16,365 nucleotides of DNA from CAYUCJ01 sp049282265 (lineage in GTDB: Bacteria > Desulfobacterota > DSM-4660 > Desulfatiglandales > Desulfatiglandaceae), in the NCBI GenBank assembly GCA_049282265.1, contig JBAPTR010000244.1:1-16365 (forward strand), given 5' to 3'. A model generated the notes under the pieces. The model saw nothing but the letters and a program-made list of their open reading frames with translations, had not been told where the DNA came from and made no database searches. Positions 6,764-15,500 of the stretch are shown piece by piece; the stretch's first letter is position 1; each line of letters opens with the position of its first letter. A program made the translations under genes and the position numbers.

Positions 6764-8560
6764 TTACGGGCACATGCTTGTCAAATCTTCGGCAAATGCG
6801 GCCAAATCCGTGCCGTCCGCGTCTCCGTCGCCATTAAAATCGCCCAAGCAACCACCGGCGCAGTCTGTTTGTCCAAACTCCGCTGCGAATACAACCAGAT
6901 TTGCATCTGAGACATTGTCCACGTAAAAAGCCCCTGGACCATCGTTCCACTGGGCAAAGCTGATGTGTGTAACGCTTGTTTTTGCCGTATATGCTGTGAC
7001 AGGGGACTGTGGACTGGGATCATCATTCACGTAAACGTCGTAAGTATCCGTGTTTAAATTACAGACCACTCTAATTGTGTGCCATGCGTCGAAACTCAAG
7101 CCAGAGGCAATGATTTTCCACTCTGACGATTTATCAAAATTGTCGCCAGGTTCGCTGGCTATCAAGCTCATAGTATCACCCGGGGCGTCACCGCCGCCGC
7201 CAGGACTGTAGAATGCCATATAGACAAATCGATTGGATGGTGAGGAGTTGGGTCCGTTGCCGGTGCCGCCGCCATCGCCGATCATCATCATGGCTGCGCG
7301 GTCCCGGTTGTCGTCATCAAGAATGTTATCCACGTAAATATCCCACTGAACGGCGAAAATGCCTGTCTGTGCCGCACTGAACTGCTGGGTAACGTAAGCA
7401 TTGCCGGAAGAGGATGCTGCGAACCCGGCCTTGTAGGTGTTATTACCACCAATGTCCGCCGTATTGCGAGTCAACAGCGTGGGAACATCCCCACGGCTTT
7501 CATACCAGTACTCACCAGGTGGTTCAGAGTCTCTCAGGTCGTCATCGCTCTCGTTGGCGTTAAAGTCAGAATCCTTGAGCACTGGTCCTCTCGCACAATC
7601 ATCGTCGTCACAATCAATATCTCCGTCGCAATCATCGTCTATTCCATTATCACAGATTTCCGGTTCACAACCATCCCGGACATCCATAACAAGGGGCGCA
7701 GACCCTGCTGTCAACACCACCAATTCATAATCATTCATAGATGTCCAGCCTGCACCATCACTTGAGGGGGGCTGGGATGCCACAGCCGAATATCCATCTA
7801 TGGCGTCGTACGAGTAAGACAGACTGTTTCCTTTTTTAAAGCCCCAAACCGTAATGCCGTCACTCATAATGAAATTCATACCGCCACCCTCACCGGCAGC
7901 GACCATGGAAGCCACTGCTTCGACGATGCCGTTTACAGCATCCCAGTTGTTTTCTTCAATTTTCTTCAATACAAATAAAAAATAAAGCTCGGTATCCACC
8001 ACTAAGTCCGGGTCTTTCGGATTACATTCCGGTAGTATATCCGAACCATTGAGCGGGTTTTCATCCAAATAATCGCCCAGCAGATCATACATACGCGTTT
8101 TGCTGACAACGCCATTATGCGCGAAGGTCCATGTTTTACCGTTATTATTTCGATAAAAAGGATGAGGATTGGGCACAGTATCTTGCCCGCTGGCGCAACA
8201 ACCTGTCACACAGGTCCTGATGTGGGCTACGGTGATCTTGGGCTCGGAGAGATTGATATTTCCAACCACCGTATCATAGTAAGGGTCATTGTAGGCCCTG
8301 ATTGCACCTCTTTCAAGGATGGCAGGATTACCATAATTCGGATAATAGGCGATACCCCAGCCATCCAGTTGGTAATTGGAAAGTGCCTTTAGTGAATCGG
8401 TCGCATCTACAAGATGATCTTGCAACAACCCATCCGGAAGGTCATTTGAAATCACACCGTACATTCTGCAGGCCAGGCCCGTTCCGGACAGAATAAGTAG
8501 GACCATGAATATGGATCCAAGTTTCCATAGCCCTTTAAGGATTGTCTTTGATCTCAACAT
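6764..8560 (-). CDS. Exported YafJ/EgtC-like class II glutamine amidotransferase with lamin-G-like module and dockerin-like tag
   Basis: 598 residues from ATG at 8560, which has GGAG 7 bases upstream. An earlier in-frame ATG at 8644 would translate through a terminator hairpin. Residues 1-30 are a signal peptide ending SGTGLA, directly followed by Cys31 (CRMYGVISN), so signal peptidase cleavage would itself free the Ntn nucleophile. Class II landmarks are DGWGIAYY (66-73), AHIR with Arg115, HPFYR (133-137), HNG with Asn149-Gly150, and VVDTE with Asp189. The domain ends near 295. A Cys/Asp-rich MopE-like segment (298-323, ICDNGIDDDCDGDIDC) may bind metal. Residues 329-550 are a lamin-G-like module and 555-598 a dockerin-like tag (GDFNGDGDADGTDLAAFAED). 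No synthetase partner is present, so it would act as an extracytoplasmic amidase or glutaminase. The catalytic domain is a paralog of the one in the giant protein upstream. Confidence 0.85.
   Translation of the reverse strand: MLRSKTILKGLWKLGSIFMVLLILSGTGLACRMYGVISNDLPDGLLQDHLVDATDSLKALSNYQLDGWGIAYYPNYGNPAILERGAIRAYNDPYYDTVVGNINLSEPKITVAHIRTCVTGCCASGQDTVPNPHPFYRNNNGKTWTFAHNGVVSKTRMYDLLGDYLDENPLNGSDILPECNPKDPDLVVDTELYFLFVLKKIEENNWDAVNGIVEAVASMVAAGEGGGMNFIMSDGITVWGFKKGNSLSYSYDAIDGYSAVASQPPSSDGAGWTSMNDYELVVLTAGSAPLVMDVRDGCEPEICDNGIDDDCDGDIDCDDDDCARGPVLKDSDFNANESDDDLRDSEPPGEYWYESRGDVPTLLTRNTADIGGNNTYKAGFAASSSGNAYVTQQFSAAQTGIFAVQWDIYVDNILDDDNRDRAAMMMIGDGGGTGNGPNSSPSNRFVYMAFYSPGGGGDAPGDTMSLIASEPGDNFDKSSEWKIIASGLSFDAWHTIRVVCNLNTDTYDVYVNDDPSPQSPVTAYTAKTSVTHISFAQWNDGPGAFYVDNVSDANLVVFAAEFGQTDCAGGCLGDFNGDGDADGTDLAAFAEDLTSMCP
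6911..7576 (-). repeat. Lamin-G-like module, copy 2 (in the exported amidotransferase)
   Basis: Residues 329-550 of the 598-residue protein: leader DSDFNANESDDDLRDSEPPGE, then YWYESRG, a DIYV-NIL-DDDNRDR strand, GPNSS-NRFVYMAFY, TYDVYVND and a final FYVDNV. The same order occurs at 14318-15028. The module is followed by NLVVFAAEFGQTDC, which looks like the second half of a dockerin-like tag. Confidence 0.75.
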
Positions 8561-8567
8561 AGTGAAT

Positions 8568-8571
8568 CTCC
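8568..8571 (-). promoter_or_regulatory. Ribosome binding site fixing the start at 8560
   Basis: GGAG on the minus strand, 7 bases before ATG at 8560. It sits downstream of the terminator hairpin and selects this ATG over the one at 8644. Confidence 0.7.
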
Positions 8572-8573
8572 AT

Positions 8574-8621
8574 ACAAAATGAAAAGGCGGGGCCTTTATT
8601 GACCCCGCACTTTTATTTTGA
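8574..8621 (-). terminator. Rho-independent terminator after the HEAT-like gene
   Basis: GCGGGGCC (8587-8594) and GACCCCGC (8601-8608) form an 8-bp stem (one G-T pair) with a 6-base loop. On the minus strand the hairpin is followed by CTTTTCATTTTG. T-rich sequence also follows on the plus strand. It closes the transcript of the small exported gene at 8710-9405, so the amidotransferase gene at 6764-8560 depends on read-through or on an unrecognised promoter downstream of the hairpin. Confidence 0.85.
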
Positions 8622-8709
8622 TAACTGGATTGAGGGAGTACCATTTATTTGTTAACTATCCAATATCGATTCTCCAAAGCAGTAGAACGCGGTCCGGTTA
8701 AGTAGCCGC

Positions 8710-9405
8710 TTAAAAAAGATCTTTCAGAATGTTAATGTGGTAATCCCTAATGTCAACCTTGTGTACCGTGCCGATGGTGCGGAGAACATTCTTGATTTTG
8801 TAACGGAGTACAAGTTGATTGTACGCCATATCACATATCCGCAAAGAGTCGCCAATCATCTCGGCATGCCGATCCTCACAGCTGGTCTTATCGTTCAAGG
8901 CGCCGATTAACAAGGCTTTGATAGGAGCCCCTTCAACGTTTCCAGAAGCCCGAATAACGTTGCATTTAGTAATGGAATCACCGTCTTCATAGCTGGCCAA
9001 CAACTTGGGTATTGACTCTTCTGGAAAAACCTCCATGACTTTCTTGGCCACATAGAAATCTTTGCCTCGATTAATCAATTTGCCGTCAATCGTCTCTGTC
9101 ACCGGTCGTCTCAAGATATTAGTGGAATATTCTACCGCAGAACTTTTCCGCTGATTAAAGGCTGAGAAAATTCCTTTATGTAAAAATGCCTTGTCACGAG
9201 TGAAATTTCCATCCTTAAGCTGTTTAAAACTGTCTGGCAAGGAAAGGGCGCCCAAAGCCGCAATTTTTGCCTCTTTCGGAGCAGCGAACACCTGGTTCAC
9301 CTTAGGCCTCACAATTTCAGTTTCCTCAGCGTTTAGTTGCACAGCCATTATTGTTAAAAAAGCCGTGGCCAAGACAGCCATGATAATGCCCTTGTGCTTG
9401 ATCAT
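8710..9405 (-). CDS. Small exported protein with HEAT-like helical C-terminus
   Basis: 231 residues from ATG at 9405, chosen because AAGGAG lies 9 bases upstream; a TTG two codons earlier is only 3 bases from that site. Residues 1-26 are a signal peptide (IIMAVLATAFLTIMAVQLNA). The rest is charged and mostly helical. Residues about 118-220 show HEAT-like helix pairs: FPEESIPKLLASYEDGDS, APIKALLIGALNDKTS and SLRICDMAYNQLVLRYKI. No catalytic motif is visible. There are three cysteines in the C-terminal half and no dockerin-like tag, unlike the neighbours. A helical scaffold or inhibitor role in the periplasm is possible but not supported by specific residues. It follows the giant gene by 109 bases with a candidate sigma-54 promoter in the gap, and ends about 100 bases before a terminator. 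Confidence 0.75.
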   Translation of the reverse strand: MIKHKGIIMAVLATAFLTIMAVQLNAEETEIVRPKVNQVFAAPKEAKIAALGALSLPDSFKQLKDGNFTRDKAFLHKGIFSAFNQRKSSAVEYSTNILRRPVTETIDGKLINRGKDFYVAKKVMEVFPEESIPKLLASYEDGDSITKCNVIRASGNVEGAPIKALLIGALNDKTSCEDRHAEMIGDSLRICDMAYNQLVLRYKIKNVLRTIGTVHKVDIRDYHINILKDLF

Positions 9406-9414
9406 AGTCAAAAT

Positions 9415-9420
9415 CTCCTT
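9415..9420 (-). promoter_or_regulatory. Ribosome binding site fixing the start at 9405
   Basis: AAGGAG on the minus strand, 9 bases before ATG at 9405 and only 3 bases before the alternative TTG at 9411. Confidence 0.7.
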
Positions 9421-9441
9421 ATCTAATTTGTCAGCTCATGA

Positions 9442-9457
9442 AGCGATATCAGTTCCA
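9442..9457 (-). promoter_or_regulatory. Candidate sigma-54 promoter for the HEAT-like gene
   Basis: On the minus strand TGGAAC-N5-TCGCT has the GG and GC doublets exactly 10 bases apart, as in -24/-12 promoters. It differs from the consensus TGGCAC-N5-TTGCT at two bases. It lies about 37 bases before the ATG at 9405. No enhancer-type activator site was recognised. Confidence 0.35.
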
Positions 9458-9514
9458 CAAAAAGACAATTTCAACCTATTCGGCTATAAATGTGATATCC
9501 AAATTCCATCAAAA

Positions 9515-12500
9515 CTAGCCTCCTCCTTGTTCATCCGGATACTTGTTGAAGTCATAATAGTCGAACACAGGGTCAAGGGCCTGGAGTTGCTCCCAAATCT
9601 CTTCGTCGCTTTTGCCTTGCACATATGCGTTTAAGTATGCCGAAAAACCATTTTCAACACCAACCCACGTTGTGTTCAGATCATAAAACATAACACCCCG
9701 ATTAAAGGTGTCGATGAAGTAGTTGCCGGTATTGCAGGCCAGATAAAAGAGCCTGCTGTATTGCAGTTGCGCTTTGTCGATCTCAAGAGGTCCACGGTTG
9801 ATGATGACCTTGTTTCTAAAGTGCGTTATTGGATAGTCGACATTATCAATAGTCGTATCGAACTTGGCCTTAGCCCGAATAAAGCTCTGTTTTGTTTCCG
9901 TAACGATGTGAGATGCATCAGTCACCGTTAAACTAACCGAATAAAGGCCCGGCGATGAATAGGTGTGGGCGGGATTTCGACTGGTGCTCGTTTGTCCGTC
10001 TCCGAAATCCCATAACCAAGATACTATATTGCCGGAGCTTCTGTCCTCAAAGGAAACCTGGAAAGGTGCCGTGCGTTCGCGATTTGAAGGTGAACTGAAC
10101 TCCGCCTGAAGGGGAGTCGCTCCGCCGACAGTGATGTAGTTCACCTTGGTTTCCGTGTCCCCACCCGCAGGTCCGGAGACAGTCAGGCTTACAGTGTACG
10201 TACCTGGAGCGGTGTAGGGATGCTCAACAGAATCGCGTGTATCATTGCTCGTTCCGTCCCCGAAATCCCAGTGACGAGCAGATATGTCACCGGTACTCTG
10301 GTTTTCAAAATTGACTTGAAGGGGTGCCTCTCCACTTCTGGGCAACGCGGCATAGAATTCCGCCTTGATCACCTCGGGAGGATTATCGACATGGGATATT
10401 CGTATCGCATCGGCAACGACTCGACCGGAGCCAACAGCGTTGGTCAACACCACGGAATACTCCGGCGCATTCTTCTCTCTCAAAGCTTCGCTGTCCGCGC
10501 TGTTATCAAAAGCACTGTCAACGATCAATGAAGACGACCCAGGAGGAGACTCGACGTTGTCCACATAAAAATTGCCCTGGCCGGCTACGCCGGTAGAAAA
10601 AGATATTTGGGTCACTGTCGGTGACGAATAACCTTCCCACTTGGAAATGTCATCGCCTTCAAGAACACCATCCACATAAACATCATAAGTGCCGGCAGCG
10701 ACATTGACCTCAATTTCGATATTATACCAATTATGATAGCTCAACCCATCTTTTATCAAGGTCCAGTCTGATGTTGTGTTCCATGATTGAGCCGGAGCGT
10801 CCAGTTCTCTGGCCCTTAGCTGCAGGTCGTTAACGGATATGTCATTGGAAAGATCCGGGTCATAGAAAGCGAGTAAAACAAACCTTTCGCTGCTGGTAGA
10901 GTTTGGACCGTTGCTTCCCTCGGCATCATCTCCAATGTAGATATAAGCAGTGCGGTCACGATCTGCATCATCATCAATCGCATCGACATAGATGTCACAG
11001 GATGTTGAAAAAGTTCCTGCCTGAGCATCAGTAAATGCTTGGCTTAGATACACATAATCGTCAGTGCCTAATGACATCCCCGAAGTCTGGAGGAAGGCCT
11101 TGTTGCCGGAGTTCCCACCCACGTTGTAGGATACCAATGACAGTGCATCCGGAATGGTGCCTCGGCTCTCATACCAGCCTAAGGACGGCGCAAAATAGAA
11201 GTCTCCCAATTCGACCCATTGGGCGCCGTTGAGTGTCTGGTTCCTGGTTACAGTATTGCTTCCGAGACCATGGTGAATCGTAAAGGGGGCCGCCGTACTG
11301 TTACTGCTAGAGGCGGGCCACCATGCTGACACCGTATAGGTGCCCGCTTCGGGTATGTCAAAGAGCCATTGCGCTTGGCTTTCTCCGGTTCCGTGAAGCG
11401 CATATGTATAGTTTTCTTTAAAATAGCCTGTACCGCTGTAAGTCTCGGTCCAGTCTCCCGTAGTCAAGAAGGAAGGTGACCAGGGAGTGGAATTGGTGAT
11501 AAAATACTTCTGTTGGGCCGGATTGTCGGGATTAGGAGATAGTCCTTCAGCAGAATACCAGGCAGGGCTAAAACTATCCGGAAATCTCTCAATCGCACTA
11601 TTATGAGCACTTTCCACCTTATAATGAGTCCCGGTGGGATCTCCGGGTACCTGATACGTCAGATAATAATTATAGGGAGGAGGATTCAGCGGATCGCCAA
11701 AGTCGAAAGGCATAATCCCATTGGTCAAGTCCTTGTATCGTGGCCAATAAAACGGATACGCCTGAGATCCTCGCATGCCGTGAATATCAAGGGATACCAT
11801 TTCAGAAGAAATGTTGAATATCCTATCATCATCAATATAGTAAAAATCATCAATTATCTGAGCTTGTTGTTCCGCCAGCGTTGCGAAGATGGGTCCACTA
11901 CCATAATTGGCGTGTCCTCGAACGAGAACAGTGGCTCCTTTAGTGTATAAGGCTTGCCTCATGCCATCGATATCTTCCACAATGTGAAATCTGAACGTTT
12001 TTCCAAGAGTCTCGTTCCTGTAAACCCAAATATCCCCTACCTGCTCCGCACCAAAACCTTCAATGATATTTATGAAATTGGATCTGTCGTAAGCACCCCC
12101 TGGGCCATACGATAGACATGCGAATATGTCCTCAGGTGGTTCCGCGCTTACAAACCGAACCGCGTCCGCATTCGTGCTGCAGCCGCTGTTTTCAGAGACG
12201 ATTGTCACCCTGGCAATACCGGTGAACTCATAGACACCGACAGAATTAAACTTCCCGCCGTCCACCCTTTGGTTTACCTCAACAGTGTCGAGCAGGGTGT
12301 CGCCATCATATATTCGAATGGGAACACCGGTACACCGACCGGATGTTTGGGTCCACCATAGTTGAACGTCGTAGGATCCCGTGAGAGGTGCTTCAAAGCT
12401 GTATGTAGCCCCTGGGTCCATGCTGTACAAGGAGCCCACGCCGAAATAGTCCGGGCCGGTGGAACGGCTCCAGTCCCCTGTAAATTCAGTACCCGGTCCG

Positions 12501-15500
12501 CTATCATCAAGACTGAGACTGTCTCTAATGCTAATATCCATGTTTCCGCTATAGGTTGTTCCGCCTTCTTTGTATGTCATGGTAATCTGACACTCTTCAG
12601 GGCTGTCCACCTCAGAGGCCGTGAGTAAACCATCAGGCGTGATGCTGACATTGTCGCAATCGACTTCGCAGCTCTCAGGATCAACAACGCGACTTGCTCC
12701 GTTTACATAATGGGCGATGCAAACATACTGTTCAGAAGTGTTTTCGTCGACAACCTTTGGTCCATCCACCGTAATGCGATCGAATTCCGGAGGAAGCGTA
12801 GACACGAAACGCACGGCATCGGCACAGGTACTGCAACTGCTGCTCTCAGCCCTGACTACGATCCTAGCGGTTCCGCTGGAAAAGGCATATGTGCCCACCT
12901 GATTCCACCGGCCGCCGTTTTCCTGCTGATTCACCTCAACTGTGTCAAGGAGGGTAAGGCCATCGTATATGTCCACAGGCACGTTGGTACAGCGGCTCGC
13001 ATAATACGTCCACCACAAAGAAACATTATAAAAGCCGTCAACAGGTGCCTCAAACGTATAGGTAGAACCCGGCGTCATGGTCGTGAGAGAACCGGAGGTC
13101 GTGCCATAAGGCGATGTCCCGGAAGAAGGAGACCAGGACCCGGTATAAGAGGTTCCGGGCACCTCGCCGTTATCAACGATAATTTCCTCCTGCGCGTAAT
13201 CCGCCTCCGCTTCGACGTAGGCAATTTCTCCATGGTTAGTTTCGACGGTGACCCAACCGACAAACCCTTCCGGATAGTCATTTACATTAAACAACTTGGG
13301 GGCTTCTCCTGGTTTCAAGATTACCAGCTCTTTATCCTTCATAATTGTCCATCCGGTGTCCTCCGGCGGCTGTGATGCAACGGCAGATACTCCCGTGCCC
13401 GCATCGTAGAAGAATGCCAGGTCGTGGCCATTACGATACGCCCATATCGTAGTCCCATCGGTCATGATGAAATTGGCCGCTGAAACGCCGATCATTTGGA
13501 AGACAGTTTCAACGATGCCTTTTTCAACATCCCAACCCTTTTCTTCGATGTTCTTTAAAACGAGGAGGAAATAGAGCTCTGAATCTACCACTTTGTCTGG
13601 GATATTCGGATCGCAGGCCGGTATATCAGAACCGTTGGGCGGGTTTGCGGCAAGGTACTCCGCACCGATCAGGTTTGTCAGTAAGGTTTTACTGATACTT
13701 CCATTGTGCATAAAAAGCCACGTTTTTCCGTTCTTCTGTCTGTAGAAGGGATGCGGGTCATCGATAATCTGCTCAGAAGGGTTACAGCACCCTGATGTAC
13801 AGTTCCGAACGTGGGCAATCGCTACCTTGGGGGTTGCTCCTGCCATGGCACTGACTGCACTATCAAAATTCGGATCATAATAAGCTTGGACAGGACCTCT
13901 CTGTATAACCGGTATGCCTCCGAGTTCGGTGTAACGAGCCATGCCCCACCCTTCTTGATTTTCGAACTGCGTAAGCTTTTTAAGGGAGGTTGTGCCGGTA
14001 ATCAGATCATGGGTAATCACATCAGACGTTAACCCCGTATTGGAGATGGCTCCCCACATGCGACAGTTGGTGTCGGGAAAGGCTGTCCCTAACAAATCCC
14101 TGTCTATTGTCACTGAGCAAGTAATGCTTTCGCCCGGATTGAGGGTCTCAGGCGATGTGTCGGGTTCGATGGAGGTGATCCATGGTTGATCAGGCGATGC
14201 CGTCCAGTCAAAAGATTCATCTCCCACATTTTTGATTTGAAAAGTCATGGTTTCGGTGTCTGTCCCGAAACCTAGATAGCCGGGAGTTACTTCTAAGTCC
14301 GGCACGTCGATGATCTCGTTGAAACGCACATTGTCAACGTAGAAATCTCCTTTGCCCTGGTAACCGGAAGAAAAACTCAGGTGTGTCAGGGAAGTGGATG
14401 CAAACTTTTCAAATTTTTTAATATCAGATGCCACAAGGACATCATTCACATATACATCATAGGTGCCTCCCGGCACGTCCACCTCGACCCTTACCGGATA
14501 CCATGTTTGATAATTTAGACCCGAAGCCACCGGTGTCCACGCAGAAGTTGTGTTCCATGATTGGTCTGGTCCGCTAACGCCCGGGTTATCGTACTCTCTG
14601 GCCCTGATCTCCAGATCATCCGTTCCAGATGACATATCTGGATCATAGAAAGTCAGATAAACAAACCTTTCAGCACTTCCTGAGTTAGGCCCACTGGATC
14701 CTCCGGAATCATCCCCTATATAAACATAGCCTGTTCTGTCACGATCTCCGTCATCTTCAATGCAATCAATATAAATATCGAAAGATACGGCAAATTTGCC
14801 GGTTTGCGGCGGCGAAAATTCCTGAGTGAGATAGACGTAATCGTCACTGCCCAGAGTCATTCCACATGTTTTTAAGGCTGCTTTGTTGCCTTCCACATTG
14901 TCGCCTACAGGATCTGTTACGAGAAGAAGCGCCTCCGGAATGGTTCCCCGGCTCTCATACCAATCCTGGCCCAAGCTGTTCTCCCGAAGCTGTTCACTGG
15001 TCGAGCTGTCGTCAAATTCAGGATCCGAAAAGAGCCGTTCTTCAGATTCTTTGAAATAATCATCTATGGCATAAGCCACCAGCACACCCTGTTGGTTCAA
15101 GGACTCTATGGTCCAGGATACGAGATGTGGTGTGGGTTCAAAGGTATAAAAGAGATCGTAGAGGATATTGTTCATGACGTATCCCCTGGCCGTGCATGAA
15201 GCAGTCGAACAGCTCGACGCCCCTGACGGACTCTGTGAATCAAAATCTGTCCAATCAGAGAGAATGCTAAAGAACGTGTTTCCTGTAGCCGAATATACGA
15301 AATTTTCCCATCCTTCATCGTTCATCTGGCTGTGCCAATCAATGAAGAAATCTATTTCCCTGGCAGCATCCGTAGCATTAATATTGTCACGGACGATGTT
15401 GGTACAAACACTATCAGAATTACCCCAGTCTCTGTTTGAATCCCTGGCGATTGAGGGAAGAGGGGGACTGGTCTCTCTGGATTTTCCCATAAAAACGCCG

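Noticed and set aside
8468..8476. Lipoprotein box at the exported amidotransferase (GLAC)
   Set aside because: The -3 position is Gly and -2 is Leu, unlike a standard lipobox, and lipidation would block the catalytic Cys; type I cleavage fits better.
8561..8644. N-terminal extension of the exported amidotransferase from the ATG at 8644
   Set aside because: It would translate through a GC-rich terminator hairpin and put 28 extra residues before a typical signal peptide; the ATG at 8560 has its own ribosome binding site.
9406..9411. TTG start for the HEAT-like gene
   Set aside because: Only 3 bases from the AAGGAG site; ATG at 9405 has proper spacing.
12710..13375. 221-residue plus-strand open frame
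   Set aside because: Antisense to the golvesin-like and amidotransferase regions of the giant gene, with no signal peptide or recognisable domain.
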